Shown here one piece after another: positions 10,439-19,010 of a stretch of DNA of 64,000 nucleotides (position 1 is the first letter of the stretch; each line of letters starts with the position of its first letter). The DNA comes from Variovorax sp. OV329 (GTDB lineage Bacteria; Pseudomonadota; Gammaproteobacteria; Burkholderiales; Burkholderiaceae_C): positions 186,001 to 250,000 of the forward strand of contig NZ_FOUG01000006.1 of assembly GCF_900114785.1 (NCBI RefSeq). Direction: 5' to 3'. Under the pieces are notes generated by a model. That model was not told the origin of the DNA and searched no databases. It saw nothing but the letters and a program-made list of their open reading frames with translations. The translations under genes were made by a program, and so were the position numbers.

Positions 10439-13219
10439 ATGCAGGAGACAGGGATGGCGCGGTCCGCCCGGTCCGTGGGAGCTGCCAAGGCATCGGCCGC
10501 CGTGCTGGTGGAGTCGCGCCTGGTGCCGCCCCAGCTGTCGGCCACCACGCTGCTGGCCCGGCCCGGCCTTTCCACCCTGCTGCATACGGGCGTCGGCAAG
10601 CGGCTGGTCTGCATCACGGCGCCGGCCGGCTACGGCAAGACCACTGCGCTGACGCAGTTCGTGTCGCAGCTGGAGCCGCATGGCGTCACGGTCGCCTGGC
10701 TCAGCCTCGAGGCGCAGGACAACGACCCGCTGCTCTTCTTCCGCTACCTCGCCGCCGCGCTGAACCATGCGGACCCGCGCCTGGGCCGAAGCGTGCTGGC
10801 GCAGACGGCCGGCGGCAGCCTCGCATCGCCCGATGCCATCGTCGCTTCGCTGCTGAGCGACCTCGGCACCGACTGCGGCCGGCTGCTGCTGGTGCTGGAC
10901 GATTTCCATCTCATTCAGCACGAAGGCGTGCACCGGCATATCGAATGGCTGGCGGGCCACCTGCCGCCCAACGTGGGCGTGGTCATTGCCAGCCGCACGC
11001 GCCTGCCACTGTCGCTGAGCCAGTGGCGCGTGCGCAACCAGCTGCTGGAGCTGGACGCCGCGCATTTCGGCCTGGCGCTGGACGAGGCGGCCGACTTCGT
11101 GGGCCGCGTCAGCGGCGCGCCGCTCGCGCGCGAGCAGTTGCGGGCGCTGCACGATCGCACCGAGGGCTGGATCGCCGGCCTTCAGCTGGCCTCGCTGGCA
11201 CTGCGCGAAAGCGGCGACCGTGGCGCCTTCCTGCGCGACTTCTCCGGCAGCGACCGCGACATCACCGACTACCTGGGCGAGCACGTGCTCGACAGCCTGC
11301 GGCCCGACCTGCGCGACTTCCTGCTCGACACCGCCGGCCTGGAGCGCTTCTGTGCCGAGCTGTGCGACGAGGTGCTGGGCCGCAGCGACAGCCGTGCGCT
11401 GCTGGCCGAGGTGCAGTCGCGCAATCTCTTCCTCTCGGGCCTGGACCGCACCCGCACCTGGTTCCGCTACCACCACCTGTTCGCGGACTACCTGCGCAGC
11501 CGTAGCCGAGAGCGGCAGCCGGAGCAGAGCCGCGCGATCAGCCTGCGCGCCAGCGCCTGGTTCCAGCGCCAGGGGCATCTGCACGAGGCGATCCGCTATG
11601 CCTTCGACGGGCAGGACTTCGAGCGCGCCGCCGACCTGGTGGCCGAGTTCTCCGCCGAGCTGGTGCAGCACCGCGGCGAGCACGCCACCTTGCTGGGCTG
11701 GCTGGCGCGCCTGCCGCAGCACCTGGTGCACGCGCGGCCGAAGATCCGCGTCGGCCATGCCTGGTCGCTGGTGCTCACGCGCCGCTACGCCGAGGCCGAG
11801 CAGGAACTGCGCGCGCTGGAACAGGCCTGCAGCGAAAGCGGCGACGCCGAACTGCGCTGCATGGTCGAGATGATCCGCTGCGTGTACTGGGCGCATGCGG
11901 GCGAGCCCCTGCAGGCCAAGGCCACCAGCGAGACCTGGCTCAAGAGCTGGCCGCGTGCCGACGCCTTCTGCACCGGCGTGGTGGCCAACGTGCTGGCCAG
12001 CGGCTGCTGCGCCACCGACGCCTTCGAACAAGGCGAGCAGGCGCTGGCGGTCGCCCGGCGCTCCTTCGGCGAGTCGCACGCGGACTACGGCCTCGCTTGG
12101 GCCGCCGCCCTGGCCGTGATGCTGGCGATTCGCCGAGGCGACTACCACGAGGCCATGGTGCAGGTGAAGGCCGGCATCGCGGTCGTGGAGCGCAACCTGG
12201 GCCTGGCTTCCTACGCCGGCTCCATGCTGGCGTTGCTGGCGGCCGAGGTCTGCTACGAGCAGGGCGACCTGGCCGGCGCGCAGACCTTCGTGGACGTGGG
12301 GCTGCCCTACGTGGACGACCACGGCCTGGTCGAGATGACCACCGCCGGCTACCTCACGCGCGCGCGCCTGCTGCGCCTGCGCGGCGAGGTGGCGCAGGCC
12401 GACAGCTGCCTGTTGGAAGGCGAGTCACTGGGCCACCGGCTCAAGCTGCAGCGGCTGGCGCTGATCCTTTCGGCCGAGCGCTGCGCACTGCGGCTGCACG
12501 CGGGCTCGACCGAGGAGGCGCAGAAGCTGGGGCGCTCCTACGGCCTGATCGGCTACGGCGCCGGCAACACGCCGCAGGCGCCCGCCGCGCCCATCGAGGA
12601 CGACAGCGTCTGCCTGCTGCACCTGCGGCTGCGCCTGGCGGGAGCGCAGGGTGGCAACGTGGCAGGTGCGCTGAACGATGCGTTGCGGCGCGCCCTGCGG
12701 GACAACCACCGCGCCCAGGTCGCGCGGCTGCTGGTGCTCAAGGCGGTCCACCAGCACCGCGCCCAGGAAGGCGCGCAGGCCCTGCGCACGCTGGACGAGG
12801 CCCTGGACCTTTCCGCGCGATGCGGCCTGGTGCGCAGCCTGGTCGACGGCGACCCGGTGGTGCTGGACATGATCGAGACCATCCGGGCCAATCGCGGCGG
12901 CCGCCCCGCTCAGGGCTCGGGGCAGGCGCCCGAGGCCTACCTGGAGCAGCTCCTGGTGGCCGCGGGCCGCTCCGGCGAGGCCTCGCCGCGCACCGTGCGG
13001 GCCGGCACCAGGCCGGGCGTGGCGTCCGAACTGCTCACCGAGCGCGAACTGAAGATCCTGCGCCTGCTCAAGGCCGGCCTGGGCAATCGCGAGCTGGCGC
13101 AAAGCCTGTTCGTGTCCGAGGCGACGGTGAAATGGCACCTGCACAACATCTTCGCCAAGCTGGGCGTGAAGAACCGCACCAGCGCCCTGGCCCGCGCGCA
13201 GGAAAACTCGCTGCTGTGA
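10439..13219 (+). CDS. LuxR-family ATP-dependent activator of the MalT/LAL type
   Basis: A large regulator of 926 aa. Its N-terminal STAND ATPase has Walker A APAGYGKTT at 61-69 and Walker B LLLVLDDFHL. A long helical TPR-like sensor region follows, and a C-terminal GerE/LuxR helix-turn-helix (LTERELKILRLL, SEATVKWHLHNIFAKLGVKN). MalT-like proteins oligomerise and activate transcription when they bind ATP and an inducer; relatives include AlkS and AcoK of catabolic operons. It follows the thiolase by 14 nt with an AAGGA site and is likely the operon's own activator, whose inducer would be a pathway substrate. An alternative start is the Met at residue 6. Confidence 0.92.
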   Translation: MQETGMARSARSVGAAKASAAVLVESRLVPPQLSATTLLARPGLSTLLHTGVGKRLVCITAPAGYGKTTALTQFVSQLEPHGVTVAWLSLEAQDNDPLLFFRYLAAALNHADPRLGRSVLAQTAGGSLASPDAIVASLLSDLGTDCGRLLLVLDDFHLIQHEGVHRHIEWLAGHLPPNVGVVIASRTRLPLSLSQWRVRNQLLELDAAHFGLALDEAADFVGRVSGAPLAREQLRALHDRTEGWIAGLQLASLALRESGDRGAFLRDFSGSDRDITDYLGEHVLDSLRPDLRDFLLDTAGLERFCAELCDEVLGRSDSRALLAEVQSRNLFLSGLDRTRTWFRYHHLFADYLRSRSRERQPEQSRAISLRASAWFQRQGHLHEAIRYAFDGQDFERAADLVAEFSAELVQHRGEHATLLGWLARLPQHLVHARPKIRVGHAWSLVLTRRYAEAEQELRALEQACSESGDAELRCMVEMIRCVYWAHAGEPLQAKATSETWLKSWPRADAFCTGVVANVLASGCCATDAFEQGEQALAVARRSFGESHADYGLAWAAALAVMLAIRRGDYHEAMVQVKAGIAVVERNLGLASYAGSMLALLAAEVCYEQGDLAGAQTFVDVGLPYVDDHGLVEMTTAGYLTRARLLRLRGEVAQADSCLLEGESLGHRLKLQRLALILSAERCALRLHAGSTEEAQKLGRSYGLIGYGAGNTPQAPAAPIEDDSVCLLHLRLRLAGAQGGNVAGALNDALRRALRDNHRAQVARLLVLKAVHQHRAQEGAQALRTLDEALDLSARCGLVRSLVDGDPVVLDMIETIRANRGGRPAQGSGQAPEAYLEQLLVAAGRSGEASPRTVRAGTRPGVASELLTERELKILRLLKAGLGNRELAQSLFVSEATVKWHLHNIFAKLGVKNRTSALARAQENSLL

Positions 13220-13238
13220 CCCCTCCCTGAAGGAGGGG
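13220..13238 (+). repeat. GC-rich hairpin (CCCCTCC / GGAGGGG), weak terminator candidate
   Basis: A perfect 7-bp stem with a 5-nt loop (CTGAA) directly follows the LAL gene stop. No T-run follows, so intrinsic termination is doubtful; it may be a remnant of a dispersed intergenic repeat. It separates the catabolic run from the BktB gene. Confidence 0.4.
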
Positions 13239-13294
13239 GAGCCCCCCGCCCGAAGGCCTGCGAAAATGGATCATTCCCCTTTGAGAGACATTCC

Positions 13295-14479
13295 ATGACC
13301 CAACGCGACATCTTCGTGGTCGGCACCGCCCGCACCGCCATCGGCACCTTCGGCGGCGCGCTGAAGGACGTTCCCAACACCCAGCTGGCCACCACCGTGG
13401 TCAAGGCCGCCATCGAGCGCAGCGGCGCGTCAGCTGCAGACGTGGGCCACCTGGTCATGGGCAACGTGATTCCCACCGACACGCGCGATGCCTACCTGAG
13501 CCGCGTGGCCGCCGTGGACGCCGGCTGCCCCATCGAGACGCCGGCCTTCAACGTCAATCGCCTGTGCGGCTCGGGCCTGCAGGCCATCGTGTCGGCGGCG
13601 CAGGCCATTGCGCTGGGCGACTGCGACATCGCGATCGGCGCCGGCTCCGAGTCGATGAGCCGCGGTCCGTATTTCGACACGGCCGCCCGCCACGGCGCGC
13701 GCATGGGCGATGCCCAGCTGATCGACTACATGATCGGCATCCTGCACGACCCCTGGGAGAAGATGCACATGGGCATCACCGCCGAGAACGTGGCGGCGCG
13801 CTACGGCATCTCGCGCGAGCAGCAGGATGCGCTGGCGGTGCAGAGCCAGCAGCGCGCGGCAGCCGCCATCGCCGCCGGCCGCTTCAAGGAGCAGATCGTC
13901 CCGGTGGAAGTGAAGACCCGCAAGGGCGTGGTGCTCTTCGACACCGACGAGCACGTGCGCGCCGACACCACGCTGGACGTGCTGGCGAAGATGAAGCCCG
14001 CCTTCAAGAAGGACGGCCTGGTCACCGCGGGCAATGCCTCGGGCATCAACGACGGCGCGGCCGCCGTGGTGCTGGCGGAAGGTGCGCGCGTCAAGGCGCT
14101 GGGCCTCAAGCCGCTCGCGCGACTGGTGGGCTATGCGCACGCCGGCGTGGAGCCGGCGTACATGGGCATCGGCCCGGTGCCGGCCACGCGCAAGGTGCTG
14201 GAGCGCACCGGCCTGAAGGTCAGCGACCTGGACGTGATCGAGTCCAACGAGGCCTTCGCGGCCCAGGCCTGCGCGGTCATCAAGGAACTGGGCTTCGATC
14301 CGGCCAAGGTCAACCCCAACGGCTCGGGCATCTCGCTGGGCCACCCGGTGGGCGCCACCGGCGCGATCATCACGGTGAAGGCGCTGGCCGAACTGCAGCG
14401 CGTGCAGGGCCGCTATGCGCTGGTGACCATGTGCATCGGCGGCGGCCAGGGCATCGCCGCGATCTTCGAACGGGTCTGA
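13295..14479 (+). CDS. bktB: Beta-ketothiolase / acetyl-CoA C-acyltransferase (BktB-like)
   Basis: Biosynthetic/degradative thiolase of 394 aa, very similar along its length to Cupriavidus BktB as I remember it. Active-site Cys91 in NRLCGSGLQA, GHPVGATG histidine and the second cysteine in CIGGGQG are present, as is the ESNEAFAAQ loop. BktB condenses or cleaves C4-C10 3-ketoacyl-CoA and feeds polyhydroxyalkanoate synthesis or beta-oxidation. An AGAGA site precedes the ATG. Its stop overlaps the arfB start (TGATG). It may work with the upstream ligase/SDR genes, but a housekeeping role is equally possible. Confidence 0.9.
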   Translation: MTQRDIFVVGTARTAIGTFGGALKDVPNTQLATTVVKAAIERSGASAADVGHLVMGNVIPTDTRDAYLSRVAAVDAGCPIETPAFNVNRLCGSGLQAIVSAAQAIALGDCDIAIGAGSESMSRGPYFDTAARHGARMGDAQLIDYMIGILHDPWEKMHMGITAENVAARYGISREQQDALAVQSQQRAAAAIAAGRFKEQIVPVEVKTRKGVVLFDTDEHVRADTTLDVLAKMKPAFKKDGLVTAGNASGINDGAAAVVLAEGARVKALGLKPLARLVGYAHAGVEPAYMGIGPVPATRKVLERTGLKVSDLDVIESNEAFAAQACAVIKELGFDPAKVNPNGSGISLGHPVGATGAIITVKALAELQRVQGRYALVTMCIGGGQGIAAIFERV

Positions 14480-14889
14480 TGTCCTTCAGCGCCCGCGTCC
14501 TCGTCGATCCTTCGGAAGTGGAGATCAGCGCCATCCGGGCGCAGGGCGCGGGCGGCCAGAACGTCAACAAGGTGTCGAGCGCGGTGCACCTGCGCTACGA
14601 CATCCACGCGTCCTCGGCGCCCGAGGCGGTGAAGGAACGGCTGCTGGCCACGCGCGACAGCCGCATCACGCAGGAGGGCGTGCTGGTGCTCAAGGCGCAG
14701 CAGCACCGCAGCCAGGAGATGAACCGTGCGGATGCGATGGAGCGGCTGCAACTGATCGTGGACGGGGTGTCGGTTGCGCCGCGTGTGCGGCGGGCGACCC
14801 GGCCGACGCGGGCGTCGGGTCAGCGCCGGCTGGAAGCCAAAAGCCAGCGTTCCGACGTGAAGCGCACGCGGGGGCGAGTTCTCGACTGA
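14479..14889 (+). CDS. arfB: Alternative ribosome-rescue factor ArfB (YaeJ-type peptidyl-tRNA hydrolase)
   Basis: A 136-aa class-I release-factor-like protein lacking codon-recognition domains. The GGQ motif lies in QGAGGQNVNK near residues 20-29 and hydrolyses peptidyl-tRNA on stalled ribosomes. The C-terminal tail is Arg/Lys-rich (ATRPTRASGQRRLEAKSQR), as needed to enter the empty mRNA channel. Length and tail match ArfB rather than PrfA/PrfB or the PrfH type. Confidence 0.94.
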   Translation: MSFSARVLVDPSEVEISAIRAQGAGGQNVNKVSSAVHLRYDIHASSAPEAVKERLLATRDSRITQEGVLVLKAQQHRSQEMNRADAMERLQLIVDGVSVAPRVRRATRPTRASGQRRLEAKSQRSDVKRTRGRVLD

Positions 14890-15010
14890 GGTGCCTCGGC
14901 GTCGGCCACCCGGCTGCTGTCGCGCCGCCTGCAGGCCGAAGCCGCATCGATCACACCTCCTTGCCGGGAGGCTGGCGAAATTCTTTGGGGCGACCGTGCC
15001 CTGTACGTTC

Positions 15011-16717
15011 TCAGCCCGGTGTGCGCGCCAGGGTCAACGCTGCCAGCGTCTCCGCGTCGGTGCGGTAGTTGAACAGCATGGGCCCGGGCGCGAGCAGCCC
15101 GGCACTGTCCAGCACCTGCTGCGCCGGCAGCTTCAGGCCGGAGATGTGCAGCCGCACGCCCTTGGCTTCCAGCGCGCGGCGGATGCTGCCGAAGACCTCG
15201 GCGCCGGTGATGTCCACCCGGTTGATCGGCTGGGCGAACAGGCACACGTCGGTGAGGCCGGGCCGCTGCGCCAGGGCCGAGTTGACCGCGCGCTCCAGCG
15301 TGCTGGCAGAGGCGAAGTCCAGCTCGGCATCCATCCGCAGCGCATAAAGCCGCGGCGCCAGCGGCGGCAGGTGCCACAGGTGGCGGTCGCGCAGGCTGCC
15401 GTCCGGGTGCAGGCCCACCTCGATGATGCGCGGGTGCAGGTGCCGGTACATGTAGTGCGCCAGGGCCGCCAGCAGTCCGCCGAGCACGCCCCAGTAGATC
15501 TGCGGCGCCGACGCGATGGTCAGGGCGAAGGTGCCGAGGGAGATCGCGGCCTCGATGCGCGACACCTTCCACAGCGCCACGAAAGCGCGCGGCTTGAGCA
15601 GGCCCAGCGTGGCCGTCACCACCACCGAGGCCAGCACCGCCTGCGGCACGTTGTAGAGCAGCGGCATGGCCCACAGCAGGGCGCCCGCGACCACCGCCAC
15701 GCTGAACAGCGTGGCCCACTGCGTCTTGGCCCCTGCGTACAGCGTGATGGCCGAGCGCGAGAAGGAGGAACTGGTGGGGAAGGAGCCGCTCAGGCCCGAG
15801 GAGATCTTGGCCAGGCCCTGGCCCATCAGGTCCTGGTCCTCGTTCCACAGCGTGCCGGCGCGGGCGTTGTCCACCTTGGCACTGGAGGCCGTCTCCAGGA
15901 AGCTCACCAGCGTGACCAGGAAGGCCGGCAGCAGCAGCGAGCCCAGGCCCACCCCGGGCACCAGGTGCGGCACGTAGAACGACGGCAGGCCCGAGGGCAG
16001 GGCGCCGATCACGGCGCCGCCCTGCAGCGCATAGCCGATGGCGTAGCTGATCGCGGCGCTCAGGGCGACCAGCGCCATGGTGGTGGGAAACCTGGGAACG
16101 AAGCGCTTGCCCAGCCACAGCATGGCCATGCCGCCCAGGCCGAAGCCGATGGCATAGAAGTCGGGATGCGGGCCGCTCAGCAGCTGCGAGTAGCTGCGGC
16201 CGGTGAAGCCCAGCAGGGCCGGCAGCTGCGAGAGCGTGATGAGCACCGACGCGCCCTGGGTGAAGCCCATCAGCACCGGCGAATTCACCAGTCGCAGCAG
16301 CCAGCCGAAGCGCACGGCCCCCAGCAGCACCTGCATCAGCCCCGACAGCAGCGTGAGCCACACCGCCAGCGCCACCCACTCGTCGCTGCCCGGCACCGCC
16401 AGCGGCGCCAGCGAGGCGCCCACCAGCACGCTGGTCAACGCCGTCGGACCCACCGACAGGCGCGCGGAGGAACTGAAAAGCACCGCGATCAGCGCGGGGA
16501 AGAGGGCGGCGTAGATGCCCGTGATCAAGGGCATCCCGGCCAGCGCCGCATAGGCCACGCCCTGCGGAATGACCATCAGCGCGACCGTGACGCCGGCAGA
16601 GGCCTCGTTGATCAGCAGGGCCCGGTCGGGCCGGGGCCAGGAAAGAAAGGGGAGCCAGCGCTCGAGGCGTTCGCGGCGGGACGGGGTCGGCTTCTTGTTG
16701 TTGTCTTCGTCGGTCAT
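15011..16717 (-). CDS. SulP-family anion permease with STAS domain
   Basis: A 568-aa inner-membrane transporter. The sulfate-transporter signature region VIPQGVAYAALAGMPLITGI is near residues 49-68, followed by about 10-12 hydrophobic helices to residue 425 and a C-terminal cytoplasmic STAS domain (about 440-560). SulP proteins move sulfate, bicarbonate or dicarboxylates; the substrate here is unknown and no carbonic anhydrase or sulfur gene is adjacent. It ends convergently with arfB across a 121-bp gap in which I see no convincing terminator. Confidence 0.93.
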   Translation of the reverse strand: MTDEDNNKKPTPSRRERLERWLPFLSWPRPDRALLINEASAGVTVALMVIPQGVAYAALAGMPLITGIYAALFPALIAVLFSSSARLSVGPTALTSVLVGASLAPLAVPGSDEWVALAVWLTLLSGLMQVLLGAVRFGWLLRLVNSPVLMGFTQGASVLITLSQLPALLGFTGRSYSQLLSGPHPDFYAIGFGLGGMAMLWLGKRFVPRFPTTMALVALSAAISYAIGYALQGGAVIGALPSGLPSFYVPHLVPGVGLGSLLLPAFLVTLVSFLETASSAKVDNARAGTLWNEDQDLMGQGLAKISSGLSGSFPTSSSFSRSAITLYAGAKTQWATLFSVAVVAGALLWAMPLLYNVPQAVLASVVVTATLGLLKPRAFVALWKVSRIEAAISLGTFALTIASAPQIYWGVLGGLLAALAHYMYRHLHPRIIEVGLHPDGSLRDRHLWHLPPLAPRLYALRMDAELDFASASTLERAVNSALAQRPGLTDVCLFAQPINRVDITGAEVFGSIRRALEAKGVRLHISGLKLPAQQVLDSAGLLAPGPMLFNYRTDAETLAALTLARTPG

Positions 16718-16739
16718 TGAAAAAGAGGCGGCAACCAGG

Positions 16740-17609
16740 CTAGCTGGATTTCTTCTTGTGCTGGAAGGAAGTGGGCGATTGTCCCGTAGCCGCCTTGAAC
16801 ATGGCGCAGAAGGCGCTGTCGGTGGCATAGCCGCTGGCCGAGGCCACCTGGCTCACCGGCATGCCGCGGGCCAGCAGCGGTATGGCGTGGGCCAGCACCG
16901 CCTGCTGCCGCCACTGCTGCCAGCTCATGCCCAGCTGGTCGCGGAACATGCGCGCCACCGTGCGCTCGCTGGCGCCGATGGTCTGGGCCCGCTCGGCCAG
17001 CGTGGCGCGGCCGGCGGGCGCGCGCAGCAGGCCTTCGCACAGCTGGCGCAGCCGTTTGTCGGCCGGCAGCGGCACGTCGATGCGGATCTGCGTGGCGCGC
17101 TCCAGCTCGTCGATGAGCAAAGGCGCGATCCAGCGCTCGCGCTGCGGCGCATGCGGGTCGGCGGGAGGCTGGCCGTCGGGCGTGGTGTCCAGCGCCAGCA
17201 TCAGGGCGCGCAGCAGAGGGCTGATCTCCAGCACCTCGCAGTTCTCCCAGGCGGGCGCCATCCAGCTGTGCACATACACCGTGCGCAGCTCGGCGTCCTC
17301 GATCAGGTTGATGCTGTGCGGCATGTTGGCCGGCACCCAAAGCGCCCGCGAGGGCGGGACGATGTAGCTGCCGTCCTGCGTCGACAGGCGTATCACCCCG
17401 CGGGTCGAGAAGGTCAGTTGCGGCCAGGGATGGGTGTGCAGCTCGACCAGGGTGTCGGCCTTGAGGAAATGTTCCTTGGCGCGCAGGGGGCGCACCGCGT
17501 CGGGAGCGAACAGGTGCGGCGTGAGCGACTGGACGCTGTGCACCGGTGTCGGCAGGGGCGCCGGCGCCGGTCTGGCGCTGGGCCGGGAGGGCGTTTCGGT
17601 GATTGGCAT
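16740..17609 (-). CDS. AraC-family transcriptional regulator
   Basis: A 289-aa protein with an N-terminal cupin-like sensing domain (HTHPWPQLTFSTRGVIRL) and a C-terminal AraC helix-turn-helix pair (TIGASERTVARMFRDQLGMS, then VSQVASASGYATDSAFCAMF). It is divergent from an MFS exporter gene 88 bp away, the usual layout for a local regulator. A perfect inverted repeat lies just upstream of its own start. Its stop is 22 nt from the SulP start on the same strand, so SulP could be co-transcribed. Confidence 0.9.
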   Translation of the reverse strand: MPITETPSRPSARPAPAPLPTPVHSVQSLTPHLFAPDAVRPLRAKEHFLKADTLVELHTHPWPQLTFSTRGVIRLSTQDGSYIVPPSRALWVPANMPHSINLIEDAELRTVYVHSWMAPAWENCEVLEISPLLRALMLALDTTPDGQPPADPHAPQRERWIAPLLIDELERATQIRIDVPLPADKRLRQLCEGLLRAPAGRATLAERAQTIGASERTVARMFRDQLGMSWQQWRQQAVLAHAIPLLARGMPVSQVASASGYATDSAFCAMFKAATGQSPTSFQHKKKSS

Positions 17610-17614
17610 GGTTT

Positions 17615-17629
17615 CGACAAATGTTGTCG
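17615..17629. promoter_or_regulatory. Candidate operator palindrome between AraC regulator and MFS gene
   Basis: CGACAA, 3 nt, TTGTCG is a perfect 6-3-6 dyad that ends 6 nt upstream of the AraC gene start. Its position suggests autoregulation or control of both divergent genes. AraC proteins more often use direct repeats, so another regulator is possible. Confidence 0.4.
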
Positions 17630-17697
17630 CGGTATCGCCATTCTGACGCGACTGCCACGATTAGGATCAAAGCCTTCCCCCAGATTTGTTGCCAGAA

Positions 17698-18936
17698 ATG
17701 ACTGTTTCCGCCACCGCGCCCGATGCCCGTTCCCTGGGCGCGGACGCCAAGTTGATTGGCCTGGTAGGCCTTGCCCACGCCATCAGCCACTTCAGCCAGC
17801 TGGTGCTGCCGCCGCTGTTTCCCTGGATCAAGGACGCCTTCTCCCTGAGCTACACCGAGCTGGGCGCGGTGCTCACCGTGTTCTTCGTGGTCTCGTGCAT
17901 CGTGCAGGCCGCCTCGGGCTTCCTGGTCGACAAGATGGGGCCGAGGCCGGTGCTCTTCGCCGGCCTCGGCCTGCTGGCACTGTCGGGCTTCGTCTATGCG
18001 ACGGCGCAGGCCTACTGGATGCTGTTCATCGGCGCGGTGCTGGCCGGCATCGGCAACGGCGTGTTCCACCCGGTCGACTACACGCTGTTCAACCGCAAGG
18101 TGGCGCCCACGCGCCTGGGCCATGCCTACAGCGTGCATGGCATCACCGGCAGCCTGGGCTGGGCGCTGGCGCCGATCTTCGTGGTGCCCCTGGCCATCGC
18201 CTTCAACTGGCGCGTGGCGGTCGCTGCCGCGGGCGCCGTGGCGGTGGTGGTGCTGCTCGTCCTGTGGATCAATCGCAGCGTGCTGCACCTGGACGTGAAG
18301 GAAGTCCACAAGGCCACCGGGCAGGGCGCGCACGCAGCCGGCGGCGAGTTCGACTTCCTGCGCATCCCCGCGGTGTGGATGTGCTTCGGCTTCTTCTTCC
18401 TGTACGCGGTGGTCATCAGCGTGGTGCAGACCTTCGCGCCCTCGGCCGCGGCGCACCTGCACGCGGTGCCGGTGGGGCTGGTGGCCCTGTGCCTGACGAC
18501 CTACATGGTGGCCAGCGCGGGCGGCATGCTGGTGGGCGGCTTCCTGGTCACCGACCCCTCGCGCTGCGAGCGCATCGTGGCCATCGGCTTCGGCCTGGCC
18601 GCCGCGCTGGCGCTGGTGCTGGCCCTGGCCGACTTCGCGCCGGTGCTGGTGCCGGTGCTCTTCGGCGGCATGGGCTTCGCCAGCGGCATCGCGGGGCCGT
18701 CGCGCGACCTGCTGGTCAAGCGCTCCACGCCGCCCAATGCCACCGGCCGCGTGTACGGCGTGGTGTATGCCGGCCTGGACATCGGCCAGGCGACGGCGCC
18801 GCTGATCTTCGGCGCGCTGATGGACCATGGCCAGTACCGCAGCGTGATCCTGGGCCTGGCGGTGGTGCAGGCGACCCTGATTGCCGGCGCCTTCAACGTG
18901 CAGCGGGTGCGGCGCACGGCCCTGGTGCCGACTTGA
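17698..18936 (+). CDS. MFS transporter (Fsr-like)
   Basis: A 412-aa, roughly 12-helix major facilitator protein. The segments HAISHFSQLVLPPLFPW and GNGVFHPVDYTLFN resemble fosmidomycin-resistance-type exporters (Fsr). The ATG at 17698 is preferred; an in-frame TTG lies 12 nt upstream. Divergent transcription from an AraC regulator suggests induction by a ligand, perhaps the exported compound. Drug efflux is an inference; no substrate is shown. Confidence 0.87.
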   Translation: MTVSATAPDARSLGADAKLIGLVGLAHAISHFSQLVLPPLFPWIKDAFSLSYTELGAVLTVFFVVSCIVQAASGFLVDKMGPRPVLFAGLGLLALSGFVYATAQAYWMLFIGAVLAGIGNGVFHPVDYTLFNRKVAPTRLGHAYSVHGITGSLGWALAPIFVVPLAIAFNWRVAVAAAGAVAVVVLLVLWINRSVLHLDVKEVHKATGQGAHAAGGEFDFLRIPAVWMCFGFFFLYAVVISVVQTFAPSAAAHLHAVPVGLVALCLTTYMVASAGGMLVGGFLVTDPSRCERIVAIGFGLAAALALVLALADFAPVLVPVLFGGMGFASGIAGPSRDLLVKRSTPPNATGRVYGVVYAGLDIGQATAPLIFGALMDHGQYRSVILGLAVVQATLIAGAFNVQRVRRTALVPT

Positions 18937-18955
18937 GCGGCGCCGCCCGGCCGCG

Positions 18956-18994
18956 CCCCGGCGCGGCTGCCGCCCCCCGGCGCGGCTGCCGCCC
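18956..18994. repeat. Two tandem copies of a 19-bp GC-rich unit
   Basis: The unit CCCCGGCGCGGCTGCCGCC occurs twice with a 19-bp period between the MFS stop (18936) and the TSUP start (19011). It is probably a replication-slippage duplication. No function is evident. Confidence 0.6.
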
Positions 18995-19010
18995 CCGCAG
19001 CGCGGGCTTC

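Noticed and set aside
14890-15010. Bidirectional terminator between arfB and the SulP gene
   Set aside because: Only a 5-bp CCTCC/GGAGG stem was found and no T-run, too weak to call.
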